Source: Paenibacillus sp. DMB5
Lineage (GTDB): Bacteria; Bacillota; Bacilli; Paenibacillales; Paenibacillaceae
DNA length: 49,403 nt
NCBI RefSeq assembly: GCF_001517085.1
Contig: NZ_LRAC01000151.1
Span: 1 to 49,403 of the forward strand
Reading direction: 5' to 3'
The translations under genes and the position numbers were made by a program. The notes beneath the pieces are model-generated. The model had not been told where the DNA came from and made no database searches. It saw only the letters and a program-made list of their open reading frames with translations. The first letter of the stretch is position 1; each line of letters starts with the position of its first letter. Below are positions 24,116-32,226 of this stretch, one piece after another.

Positions 24116-26491
24116 TTGAGTAACGACAGGAAACCCTTCATCGGGCAAACCGCAAAAGCGGCTTTGATTACTTCGGTGGCGGTCGCGTTAATGCTGCCCG
24201 GGGGACTAGCTTCAGCAGCAGCTTCCACTTCCAATACTACTGTACAAGCAGCACCGGCAAAAGCTGCCCAGACAAATGCCGAGACACCTGATCCGGCAGA
24301 GGCCAAGGTTACCCAGGAGCAGGCTGTGGCGAAGCTGAAAGCCTTGTTCCCTGTGCTGAAAGATGCTACTGTCTCGAACACACAGCTTGGCTCGGGCAAC
24401 TCCTATCCGATGAATCCGGACCAGCTGGTTTGGAATATCCAGTGGGAATTCCGCACCGGCAGCACATCTTACGGTTTTTCGAGTGAAGTTGATGCCATGA
24501 CAGGAGACCTGATCTCTACATATCTGTATTCCCCGTTTGTGGGACAGACGGACAACTTCTATCCGCCGAAGGTATCACGGTCAGACGCGCTTGTGAAGGC
24601 CAAGAGCTTTGTTTCCCAGGCAGCGCCAACGCTGAAGAGCAGCGATCTGCAGCTCGATGAGAATATTATAATGAATGATTCGGCACTTTTTGGTCCTGTA
24701 CAGTATTCTTTCTATTTTAATATCCTGGTTAACGGACTTCCTTCATCCAGTGACTCCGTACGGGTTACGGTTGACGGCAGCGGAAATGTCATACAGTTCA
24801 GTAAATCGGCCTCCGGCCTGAAATATCCGTCTGCCAAGCCAGCGGTGTCCAAGGAACAGGCTGAGAAGAAATTTAAAGAGAGCTTCGATGTTGCGCTATA
24901 TTACACCCCTGTTTACAAAAAAAATGAGGTGGACAGCTGGGTACTCAGCTGGAGGCCGCAGAATGAAGGGCTGTATCCGATTGATGCCCAGACCGGCAAA
25001 CGGGTTGACTATGAAGGCAGCGATGCAGCTACTGCTCCGGTCGTTTATGAGGCCGTACCGGCCGGTAAGGAAATTTTCCAGCCTGTAACCAGCGGCAAGG
25101 AGCTTACTGTCGATGAAGCGGTCAAGCAGGTGAAGAAGGTGGCAACCATCCCTGCTAACCGCAAGCTGGTCTGGCAGACGCTCAGTACCAATTACCAGAA
25201 CAGCAAGCAGAAGGTATGGTCGCTGGCCTGGAGTGATACCTCTGAAGCCGTTTATGCTGGAATGCCGCAACGCACTTATGCTGAGGTAAACGCAACGACT
25301 GGTGAGGTTCTCCAGTTCCAGATTGATCAATATACCTATATGGCGGAAAGCAGCCGGCAGGATACCCCAGCTGCTCCCGCGGGAAGCAAGAAGCTGAGCC
25401 AGGCGGAAGCCAAGCAGCAGGCCCTGTCACTGATTAACCGTTTGTATGACCAGGCCAGCAGCAGCCTGAAGCTGGCCGAACACGGGGGGAGCTGGAGCGT
25501 TCTGCCGAATGATAAAGGCTACCGTTTTGAATTCCTCCGTTACTTCGACGGCATCCCGGTAAGTGAGAACACGGTTATGCTGACGCTGGACCTTTATGGC
25601 AAGCTGCAGTCGTATACGAACTATGGCGCAGCCAATATCAGTAAAATCACCAAGCAGCCTGCACCGGCAGTTACCAAAGCGGAGGCGCTGCAGAAATACT
25701 TAAACCTGTACACCATGAAGCTGCAGTACAACACAACGGGAGGCTATTTCAGCACTTCCAGTGGTGGATACACCGATCCTAAGGTAAGACTGGTCTATGC
25801 CCCTGCACTGGTTGATACAACCAAGCCGTATGAAGCGCTGAACGCGCAGACAGGCAACTGGTTCACCATTTACGACTATAACCTGAGCGGACAACGTCCA
25901 GCTGCTGCCAGCGCGGTTGATATTAAAGGCCATGCTGCTGAACAACAGCTGACCGAGCTGCTGAAATACGGCGTAATTACGCCGGATGCGGAAGGCAAGG
26001 TGAGTCCGGATCAGGTGATCACGGTAGGCGACTGGCTTAACTACATTGCCAAAGCCTCAACACCGTACTACACGCAATATTCTGCAAGTGAAGAGAATAA
26101 GGCAGTTGCCGGAGTCAGTCCTGACAGCGCGTATTTTGGTGCTGTGAACTATGCCGTCAGCCGCAGCTGGCTGGACAGGGATGCGGTAGTGAAGCCGGAA
26201 GACAGCCTTACCCGTGAGCAGCTTGCAGTGCTGCTGGCTTCATTCCTGAAATACAGCAAGCTCGCCGTCTTCCTGAATAATGACACTACAGTCAGCAGCT
26301 TCAGCGACAGTGCAGCCATTACGAATAAAGGGGCTGTAGCCCTTGTTGTACGCTTGGGGCTGCTCCAGGGCGAAAATGGCAAATTCAATCCGCAGCAGCA
26401 AGTAACCAAAGCTCAGGCAGCCGCCGTTATCATGAAGCTGGTGGAGCTGCAGGGCAAGACCGATACGGCCATTGGCCAGCAATATATGTAA
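24116..26491 (+). CDS. Secreted YcdB/YcdC-domain protein with C-terminal S-layer homology region
   Basis: I place the start at TTG 24116, eight bases after AGGAGG; upstream in-frame codons lie in the repeat. The product is 791 residues: a signal peptide (about 1-35, ending GLASAAAS), then several YcdB/PepSY-like modules (KLKALFPVLKDATV..., then WSLAWSDTS..., then KPYEALNAQTG) up to about 620. SLH-like segments fill the rest (GVITPDAEGKVSPDQVITVG, then DSLTREQLAVLLASFL, then LQGENGKFNPQQQVTKAQAA). It is probably held on the cell wall by the SLH region. The function of the YcdB modules is not established. Confidence 0.8.
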   Translation: MSNDRKPFIGQTAKAALITSVAVALMLPGGLASAAASTSNTTVQAAPAKAAQTNAETPDPAEAKVTQEQAVAKLKALFPVLKDATVSNTQLGSGNSYPMNPDQLVWNIQWEFRTGSTSYGFSSEVDAMTGDLISTYLYSPFVGQTDNFYPPKVSRSDALVKAKSFVSQAAPTLKSSDLQLDENIIMNDSALFGPVQYSFYFNILVNGLPSSSDSVRVTVDGSGNVIQFSKSASGLKYPSAKPAVSKEQAEKKFKESFDVALYYTPVYKKNEVDSWVLSWRPQNEGLYPIDAQTGKRVDYEGSDAATAPVVYEAVPAGKEIFQPVTSGKELTVDEAVKQVKKVATIPANRKLVWQTLSTNYQNSKQKVWSLAWSDTSEAVYAGMPQRTYAEVNATTGEVLQFQIDQYTYMAESSRQDTPAAPAGSKKLSQAEAKQQALSLINRLYDQASSSLKLAEHGGSWSVLPNDKGYRFEFLRYFDGIPVSENTVMLTLDLYGKLQSYTNYGAANISKITKQPAPAVTKAEALQKYLNLYTMKLQYNTTGGYFSTSSGGYTDPKVRLVYAPALVDTTKPYEALNAQTGNWFTIYDYNLSGQRPAAASAVDIKGHAAEQQLTELLKYGVITPDAEGKVSPDQVITVGDWLNYIAKASTPYYTQYSASEENKAVAGVSPDSAYFGAVNYAVSRSWLDRDAVVKPEDSLTREQLAVLLASFLKYSKLAVFLNNDTTVSSFSDSAAITNKGAVALVVRLGLLQGENGKFNPQQQVTKAQAAAVIMKLVELQGKTDTAIGQQYM

Positions 26492-26529
26492 GCTATAGCC
26501 GGGGCGCCTGCCCCGGCAGCTGAATGCAT

Positions 26530-26574
26530 AACCGGCACTTTTCTTCAGGAAAAGCTGCCGGTTTGTTTATTTTC
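26530..26574 (+). terminator. Terminator of the YcdB/SLH gene
   Basis: AACCGGCA pairs with TGCCGGTT around a CTTTTCTTCAGGAAAAG inner hairpin, followed by a T-rich stretch. Confidence 0.85.
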
Positions 26575-26579
26575 GCAAC

Positions 26580-26631
26580 CAAAAAACCGTTCTGAGCGCA
26601 GGATAAGCAGCTCGTCAGAACGGTCTTTTTT
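26580..26631. terminator. Second terminator, serving mainly the GH127 gene
   Basis: AAAAAACCGTTCTGA pairs with TCAGAACGGTCTTTTT. T runs on both strands make it bidirectional between the convergent genes. Confidence 0.85.
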
Positions 26632-26664
26632 AGGTAGGGCGGGATTTATTGTCCCGGGTTAGGC

Positions 26665-29265
26665 TCAGTTATTAAGCGCCGGGCTCTTGATAATAGTTAT
26701 GCTGTAATCCTTCGCGGCAACATGGTCCTCAGCCTTAACAGTAAGTGTCAGCACGGTGCTGTCCCCCTGCAGGGAGACGGTTCTTGGCTGTGTATCATCA
26801 ATCAGGATACCGCCGCAGTAGAGCAGGCCATTCTTATGTGACAGTCCGGCTCTAAGCACTACAGACTGCGTTCCGGATGGCACACTAAGGATATAATGGC
26901 TCCGGTCTGCTGTGAACGGATGATCCAGGGTTCCGGCATCAAAGCTCAGGCTGTCCAGCTCTGCCCGCTGATCGAAGCCGGCCATCATCCGCAGCAGGTC
27001 GAAGATTCCGTTCATGCCGCCCGGAATGACGAATTTGATTTCCAGCTCTGTGCGATCCTGAACAGCCCCCGCAGGAATGAGATAGCTCTTTGTATAGAAG
27101 GAACGGGGTTTATCCGTCATCAGCGTATCGCTGGCCAGCAGCTTGCCGTCTGCATAAATGTCAATGGCCTTGCCGTTGTTGCCCGAGAAATAAGTGACTG
27201 ACAGATAGTTGTCCCGCTGCGGCAGAACCTTGAGCTGATAACTGAACCAGCCGTTATTCTCAGCCTGTCTGATGTTATATCCATCCCAGGTGGCAACCGT
27301 GGTGTTCTCACCTCTGATTTGATGCTCCAGCTCATACTGGTCATTGCCGACCGGAAGGCTGTCGATCGTAGCTTCCTGGACGCGCTGGCGCTGCTTGCCC
27401 TGCAGGATATGCTCCTGAAGCTCGGCGGAGTCAGCCTCTACCAGCTTCCAGTAGATGCCGTAGCGCTCATCATGCTGCTTGTAATGAGGGGTGAAGACCA
27501 GCCGGCTGTCTTCGTCCGTACCCCGGAGCACGAAGGCCAGCTCCCCGTCCTGTTGGATAAAATGCTGATCAAAATCCTCAAGCCAGCGTTCCGCACTCTG
27601 GCCTGCAGGTGTGATGAAATCCTTGACCAGCATGTTGCGGGTCGGTACGCTGACAGCCACACCTGTAGCGGATTCGGCCAGGTCCTCTGTGCCGAGTGCG
27701 GCGCTCAGGACAACAGGGCCATAGCGGAAAGCAACGACATTCGGGGCATCCGGCAGTGTACGGTAGGACGGCTTCATCGGCAGCCGGAGACTGAGGGTAT
27801 CGCCGTCTGACCAGGTCCGCTCCAGCACGGCATAGCGGCCGGACAGGTCAATGGCCTGCTTCTGCCCGTTAAGCGTCAGCTCTGCCTCGCCTGCCAGCCA
27901 GTGAGGCAGGCGGAGATGCAGGGCAACGGGCTGACCGGCCTCTTTTAGCGTACGAATCCTGAATTCGGCAGTATCCTCATAGGGGAAATTAGCCGTTTGG
28001 GTCAGCTCAATCCCGTATTCTCCGGCAAGCACAGTCGAGCTTACGTACTGGTTCACATGTATACCGCCGCTGCCATGGAAATACAGGCTGTCATTCAGCT
28101 TGGTGAAGCTCTCCATCCCGGTTCCGGTGCAGCACCAGAAATGGTCAAACGGCGAGCTGTATACCTTGAAGTAGCCAGTGGCCATCGGCTGAAAATACAT
28201 CGTCATCCCGGTATGGGGGTTCTGTGACGAAAGGATTGCGTTGATAAAGGTATTTTCATAGAAATCCATATATTTCGCATCACCGGTAATCTTGTATAAT
28301 TCCCGGCTCAGCTTCAGCATATTGTAGGTGTTGCATGTCTCGGCCGTGAAGTTCGAACGCTCCGCGTCCAGAATATCCGGCTCGCCAAAATGCTCCCATT
28401 CGCTGTTGCCGCCTGTAACATAGCTATGATGGAGAACGACCATGTCCCAGAACTGCTGCGCAGCCTCCAGATAGAACCTCTCGCTTTCGCCCAGCACCCG
28501 GTACCGGTTCAGCGCCCCGAGGAATTTCGGGATGGTGGTATTTGCGTGCTTGCCCTTCAGGATATCCCGGCCTTCATGCACCGGAGTGAACAGGCTCAGC
28601 TCGTCGAACATATGGGCAGCCTGCAGATGGTGCTCATCTCCGGAAATTTTGTACAGCTCGTAGAGACAGTCGTTCATCCCCCCGTACTCCACAGACAATA
28701 CACGCTCCTGCATTTCCGCTGACCAGCCTGTGCTGCGCCGATACACCCAGCTTCCAAGCCGGGTAACCAGAGTGTAAGCTGTATTGCTGCCGGTTGCCCG
28801 GTATGCCGCAGTCAGTCCTGCAATGATCTTGTGCATAGTATACCAGGGTACCCAGGCGGGCTGCCTGTTCTCGACATTATCAAATAGTTGTTCGGGAAAA
28901 GCCGAAAGGTAACCGCTGTCAAACTGGCAGGAAGCAAGCTCTTCCATCAGATACTCCAGCCGCTGGAGCAGGTGGGTGCTGCGGGTGGTTTCATAGGCCT
29001 GAGACAGCGCGCTCAGATAATGGCCCAGGGTATGGCCGCGGATTTCGGTGCTTTCCCAGCCGGGGTATTTTTCACTCTTGGCAGGCAGGCCGCGGTTTTC
29101 GCGGAAGCCGGCGACCAGGCGGTCAAGGTCATAGCTTTTGAGATACAGTACTTCTTTGGAGAAGGCATTGACGAAATAGGGATCGGTCACCGCGATCTGG
29201 TCCATCGGGAAGCTGTGCAGCATGGACCGGTCCTGCGTATGCGAAGCGGTATGGTAAGTGGTCAT
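26665..29265 (-). CDS. GH127-type beta-L-arabinofuranosidase with C-terminal cadherin-like domain
   Basis: This 866-residue protein has no signal peptide and is probably cytoplasmic. The alpha/alpha-barrel carries the zinc-site residues known from Bifidobacterium HypBA1: Glu in ETCNTYNML (E309, C311) and FWCCTGTGMESF (C378, C379). Beta-sandwich domains follow to about 640, then a DUF1680-associated region. A final cadherin-like beta sandwich (about 780-866) contains YILSVPSGTQSVVLRAG. It should release beta-L-arabinofuranose from plant glycans. ATG 29265 follows CAGGAGA. It is divergent from a GH43 gene, which supports a plant-arabinan role. Confidence 0.85.
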   Translation of the reverse strand: MTTYHTASHTQDRSMLHSFPMDQIAVTDPYFVNAFSKEVLYLKSYDLDRLVAGFRENRGLPAKSEKYPGWESTEIRGHTLGHYLSALSQAYETTRSTHLLQRLEYLMEELASCQFDSGYLSAFPEQLFDNVENRQPAWVPWYTMHKIIAGLTAAYRATGSNTAYTLVTRLGSWVYRRSTGWSAEMQERVLSVEYGGMNDCLYELYKISGDEHHLQAAHMFDELSLFTPVHEGRDILKGKHANTTIPKFLGALNRYRVLGESERFYLEAAQQFWDMVVLHHSYVTGGNSEWEHFGEPDILDAERSNFTAETCNTYNMLKLSRELYKITGDAKYMDFYENTFINAILSSQNPHTGMTMYFQPMATGYFKVYSSPFDHFWCCTGTGMESFTKLNDSLYFHGSGGIHVNQYVSSTVLAGEYGIELTQTANFPYEDTAEFRIRTLKEAGQPVALHLRLPHWLAGEAELTLNGQKQAIDLSGRYAVLERTWSDGDTLSLRLPMKPSYRTLPDAPNVVAFRYGPVVLSAALGTEDLAESATGVAVSVPTRNMLVKDFITPAGQSAERWLEDFDQHFIQQDGELAFVLRGTDEDSRLVFTPHYKQHDERYGIYWKLVEADSAELQEHILQGKQRQRVQEATIDSLPVGNDQYELEHQIRGENTTVATWDGYNIRQAENNGWFSYQLKVLPQRDNYLSVTYFSGNNGKAIDIYADGKLLASDTLMTDKPRSFYTKSYLIPAGAVQDRTELEIKFVIPGGMNGIFDLLRMMAGFDQRAELDSLSFDAGTLDHPFTADRSHYILSVPSGTQSVVLRAGLSHKNGLLYCGGILIDDTQPRTVSLQGDSTVLTLTVKAEDHVAAKDYSITIIKSPALNN

Positions 29266-29427
29266 GTTTATAATCTCCTGCCTCTTGAATTACGGGCCGC
29301 CGTCATGCCGGCGCCTCCGTTCTTGCTCTAACAACAGCTTATATTTTCAAAGGATCAGAGGTAAATAGTGCAACGTTCGAATTTGTGTGAAAAGGTTAGG
29401 TGAGCCGGTGACATGCGGATAACAATT

Positions 29428-29435
29428 TGTATACA
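29428..29435. promoter_or_regulatory. Possible AraR-like operator between GH127 and GH43
   Basis: AATTTGTATACATTT contains the perfect palindrome TGTATACA and resembles the ATTTGTAC-type half-sites bound by AraR in Bacillus. It lies in the divergent promoter region. The evidence is a single short site. Confidence 0.3.
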
Positions 29436-29511
29436 TTTCTACGTTATATTTCAATCTTACATAAAATAAAAATAAATAACCTGTGAACCGCTATTGAAAA
29501 GGAGAATGTCC

Positions 29512-30480
29512 ATGCCCGGTAACCCGGAATATCCCAATCCGCTGGTAGAGCAGCGTGCTGACCCATGGGTGTATAAGCATACTGACGGTTATTACTATTT
29601 CACCGCTTCCGTACCGGAATATGACCGGATTGAAGTGAGAAGGGCACAGACCCTGGAGGGAATCGCCGCCGCACAGCCTGTTACAATCTGGCGCAAAAAT
29701 GATTCCGGGCCGCTTAGCGCCAACATCTGGGCGCCAGAGCTGCATTATATCGCTGGTAGATGGTATATCTATTTTGCCGCCGCCCATACCTCGGAGACGA
29801 AGGAAGGGCTGTTCGACCACCGGATGTATGTGCTGGAGAATGATTCTGTGAATCCGCTTGAAGGAGAATGGGCCGAGAAGGGGCAGGTAGTAACCGCCTG
29901 GGAATCCTTTGCGCTGGATGCTACGGTGTTCCGGCACCGGGGCGTACTGTATTACGTCTGGGCTCAGAAGGATCCGGAGATCACGGGAAATTCCAATCTC
30001 TATATATCGGAGATGAGGAATCCATGGACGCTGCAGGGCAGGCAGACAATGATTTCTGCTCCGGAGTATCCCTGGGAGATAATCGGCTTTCGTGTAAATG
30101 AAGGGGCGGCGGTATTGAAACGCAACGGCCGGATTTACATCAGTTACTCTGCCAGTGCAACGGATTACAACTATTGTATGGGGCTGCTTGCAGCGGATGA
30201 GGACAGTGATCTGCTGGATGCTGCTTCCTGGAGCAAATCGCCGGAGCCGGTGTTTAAAACCTCGGAGGAGAACAGCCAGTACGGGCCGGGGCACAACAGC
30301 TTTACTGTCAATGAACACGGGGAGGATGTGCTGGTCTATCATGCCCGCAATTATAAAGACATTGCGGGTGATCCGCTGTATGACCCGAACCGTCATACGC
30401 GGGTCCAGGTATTCGGTTGGAAGGAAGACGGTACGCCGGATTTCGGAGTTCCTGTCAAGGACGGCCAATTGAAGCGCTGA
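29512..30480 (+). CDS. GH43-family arabinan-acting glycoside hydrolase
   Basis: This 322-residue five-bladed beta-propeller enzyme has the three GH43 acidic residues: Asp17 in RADPWV (base), Asp136 in ALDATVF (pKa modulator) and Glu197 in FRVNEGAAV (acid). No signal peptide is seen, so it probably acts inside the cell on imported arabino-oligosaccharides. ATG 29512 is seven bases after AAAAGGAG; TTG 29494 and ATG 29506 are poorly spaced. It is divergent from the GH127 gene and likely works with it on arabinan side chains. Confidence 0.88.
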   Translation: MPGNPEYPNPLVEQRADPWVYKHTDGYYYFTASVPEYDRIEVRRAQTLEGIAAAQPVTIWRKNDSGPLSANIWAPELHYIAGRWYIYFAAAHTSETKEGLFDHRMYVLENDSVNPLEGEWAEKGQVVTAWESFALDATVFRHRGVLYYVWAQKDPEITGNSNLYISEMRNPWTLQGRQTMISAPEYPWEIIGFRVNEGAAVLKRNGRIYISYSASATDYNYCMGLLAADEDSDLLDAASWSKSPEPVFKTSEENSQYGPGHNSFTVNEHGEDVLVYHARNYKDIAGDPLYDPNRHTRVQVFGWKEDGTPDFGVPVKDGQLKR

Positions 30481-30484
30481 AGCA

Positions 30485-30529
30485 AATAACCCGAAGCTGC
30501 ACCTTGGGAGGTGTAGCTTCCGGGTTATT
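30485..30529. terminator. Bidirectional intrinsic terminator
   Basis: AATAACCCG and CGGGTTATT enclose an inner AGCTGCACC/GGTGTAGCT stem. It separates the convergent GH43 and TerC-family genes. Confidence 0.9.
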
Positions 30530-30548
30530 GTATGAATGCGGGGATGCT

Positions 30549-31376
30549 TTATTTACCGAGCTGCTTGTCGACTTCCTTAATCGGATTCTCGTCGGTTTTT
30601 ACTTCTTCAACCTTGCTGCTCATGAACCAGCCGGTAGCGGCAATGATGATGAGAACAACATAGAAGGATGCTTTCCACGCTGTGCTGTGGGCGAAGTCTT
30701 CGGACAGAACACCCAGGGAAGGGTGAGCCAGTGTAATAACCGCAAGCTTAACCCCTACCCAGCCTACGATGAAGAAAGCAGCGATTTCCAGACCCGGACG
30801 GGTGTGCAGCAGCTTAACGAAGAAGGATGCCGCAAACCGCATAATGATCAGGCCGATAAATCCGCCAGCGAAGATAACGAGGAACTGACCGCCGTCGAGA
30901 CCGCCGATGTGGCCGATGCCGCTTGGCGGAAGAGCTACAGCCAGTGCCACTGCAGCCAGGATAGAGTCAACTGCAAATGCGATGTCAGCTACTTCAACCT
31001 TAAGTACAGTGAACCAGAAGCCGGCTTTCTTTTTGTCGACAGCTTTCGGGCTTCCGCTTTCAACGGCTTCGTCCGTGACCGGCTTTTTGATGAGAAGTTT
31101 TCGGAAGATATGATTCCCTGCTATGAATAACAGGTAAATGGCCCCGATAGCTTGTACTTGCCAGATGTCCACCAGATACGAGATGACAAAAAGTGAACCG
31201 AACCGGAACACGAATGCCCCTGCCAAACCGTAGAACAATGCCTTTTTACGTTCCTCATCAGGAAGGTGTTTAACCATAATTGCCAGTACCAGTGCGTTAT
31301 CTGCTGCCAGCAGCCCTTCCAGTGCGACCAGAACGAGCAACACCCAGCCGTACTCAAATAATAATCCCCAATCCAT
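30549..31376 (-). CDS. TerC-family integral membrane protein (YkoY/MeeY-like, Mn2+-linked)
   Basis: This 275-residue protein with about seven to eight hydrophobic segments has the TerC signature EGLLAADNALVLAIMV near the N-terminus and FWFTVLKVEVADIAFAVDSILAA (in pieces) in the middle, with the buried acidic residues thought to bind metal. In Bacillus, TerC proteins of this group export Mn2+ or help metal loading of secreted enzymes. The yybP-ykoY riboswitch directly upstream supports a manganese role here. ATG 31376 follows GAGGAGG; the upstream ATG 31427 precedes that site. It is transcribed away from the nif operon. Confidence 0.92.
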   Translation of the reverse strand: MDWGLLFEYGWVLLVLVALEGLLAADNALVLAIMVKHLPDEERKKALFYGLAGAFVFRFGSLFVISYLVDIWQVQAIGAIYLLFIAGNHIFRKLLIKKPVTDEAVESGSPKAVDKKKAGFWFTVLKVEVADIAFAVDSILAAVALAVALPPSGIGHIGGLDGGQFLVIFAGGFIGLIIMRFAASFFVKLLHTRPGLEIAAFFIVGWVGVKLAVITLAHPSLGVLSEDFAHSTAWKASFYVVLIIIAATGWFMSSKVEEVKTDENPIKEVDKQLGK

Positions 31377-31455
31377 TGCTGTTTCCTCCTCATTCGGATG
31401 TAAATATCTCTTGTAAAGAATACCCACATTACCTGATTTTGATCAAAATATATAT

Positions 31456-31519
31456 AAAAAAGACCTTTACCAAACAGATCAGCCTTTGGGATAAAGGTCT
31501 AACCTGATTGGTAAAGGTC
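31456..31519 (-). terminator. Riboswitch-controlled terminator before the TerC-family gene
   Basis: On the minus strand GACCTTTACCAATCAGG pairs with CTGATCTG-TTTGGTAAAGGTC, then TTTTTT. The 5' arm includes CCTTTAC, which is also the 3' strand of aptamer stem P1, so formation of the terminator and closure of the aptamer exclude each other. Confidence 0.85.
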
Positions 31520-31707
31520 TCGCTAGCAATAGTTCATTGCCGATAAAGCCGGAGAATATCCTCATATTCTCGTATTGACGACTTTATCTGAAATATAAGC
31601 AGTTACAGCATGTGGCCTGGAACTGTCTCATATTATCCACAGAAACGGGCACGATTTCTCGGTGAAACCGGCAGGATGTTTCTGTTTACGCAGCTACTCC
31701 CCTTTAC
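31511..31707 (-). ncRNA. yybP-ykoY manganese riboswitch aptamer
   Basis: The minus strand shows all the family landmarks in order: GTAAAGGGGAGTAGC (P1 and the metal-site loop), an extended P2 arm, AAGTCGTCAATACGAG, CCGGCTTT, and GCGAGACCTTTACC closing P1. Known members sense Mn2+ and switch on Mn exporters and TerC-family genes. Mn2+ binding should hold CCTTTAC in P1 and so prevent the downstream terminator (an ON switch). Confidence 0.93.
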
Positions 31708-31760
31708 GGGATATATGAAATTTAGGACGTTCGTTTGAGTCGTGTAATTAACCTAAAGGT

Positions 31761-31789
31761 ATCATATATGAGCTCTTGAGGATTGTCAA
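31761..31789 (-). promoter_or_regulatory. Sigma-A promoter of the riboswitch-TerC transcript
   Basis: On the minus strand: TTGACA (31789-31784), a 17-bp spacer and TATGAT (31766-31761). The start of transcription is expected near 31754, about 47 bases before the aptamer. Confidence 0.85.
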
Positions 31790-31854
31790 TGGTCCTGAGA
31801 ACAAATATCAACTGCAAAAATAGAGAGAATGGAAACGGAAACATGATAAGTGTG

Positions 31855-31871
31855 AGTTAATTAATCTGACA
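31855..31871. promoter_or_regulatory. Weak GlnR/TnrA-like box upstream of the nif promoter
   Basis: AGTTA-ATTAATC-TGACA matches TGTNA-N7-TNACA at all but the first conserved base. It is centred about 100 bp upstream of the predicted nif start and could be an activating GlnR site. Confidence 0.4.
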
Positions 31872-31930
31872 TGTCTTTTGTCGATACTGCAAACACAGGG
31901 AAAACAAGGGCTTTTTCAGCTTGTATGTAA

Positions 31931-31959
31931 TTGACGGTATGGGTCTGGAAAAATATGAT
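31931..31959 (+). promoter_or_regulatory. nif operon promoter (sigma-A type)
   Basis: TTGACG (31931-31936), a 17-bp spacer and TATGAT (31954-31959) read toward nifB. The predicted start is near 31966, giving a leader of about 260 nt. No -24/-12 GG-N10-GC element is seen, as expected for sigma-A-driven nif operons of Paenibacillus. Confidence 0.75.
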
Positions 31960-31990
31960 GAGAGTAATTCAAGCGGCTAAGCGAGGTTTT

Positions 31991-32007
31991 TGTTAGATAA
32001 AATAACA
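31991..32007 (+). promoter_or_regulatory. GlnR/TnrA box in the nif leader
   Basis: TGTTA-GATAAAA-TAACA is a perfect match to TGTNA-N7-TNACA. It sits about 25-42 bp downstream of the predicted start. In P. polymyxa WLY78, GlnR is reported to regulate nif from sites on both sides of the promoter, with the downstream one repressing under excess nitrogen; a repressing role here is inferred from position. Confidence 0.75.
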
Positions 32008-32057
32008 CATAGCTCACCGCTTTTTCTGCCACTGTCGTGCAGCCTGTCATGGAGATA

Positions 32058-32211
32058 ACACAAGGAAGCTAAGCTTCGCAAAACTAAGCGAATGCTTCCG
32101 AAGCGAGTTTTACCGAAGCTGAATCAAGGAAGTAACGCTAGTAAAACTAAGCGAATGCTTCCGAAGCGAGTTTTACCGAAGCTGATTCACAGAAGTAACG
32201 CTAGTAAAACT
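32058..32211 (+). repeat. 63-bp structured repeats in the nifB leader, about 2.4 copies
   Basis: Complete units start at 32086 and 32149 (63-bp period) with AAGCGAATGCTTCCGAAGC. A partial unit precedes them (32058-32085). Each contains GAGTTTTAC and, about 30 bases later, GTAAAACT. The last unit ends at TTTCAGGAGG, the nifB ribosome binding site. This is the same architecture as at 23909-24100. Confidence 0.8.
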
Positions 32212-32226
32212 TTCAGGAGGTGGGAA

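Noticed and set aside
32045..32060. Additional GlnR box TGTCA-TGGAGA-TAACA
   Set aside because: The spacer is six bases instead of seven, so it breaks the dyad spacing of the known box. It may be a chance match next to the leader repeats.
32092..32226. N-terminal extension of NifB (LPKRVLPKL repeated)
   Set aside because: It is the translated leader repeat. The ribosome binding site AGGAGG lies at 32215-32220, right before ATG 32227, and NifB has its normal length from there.
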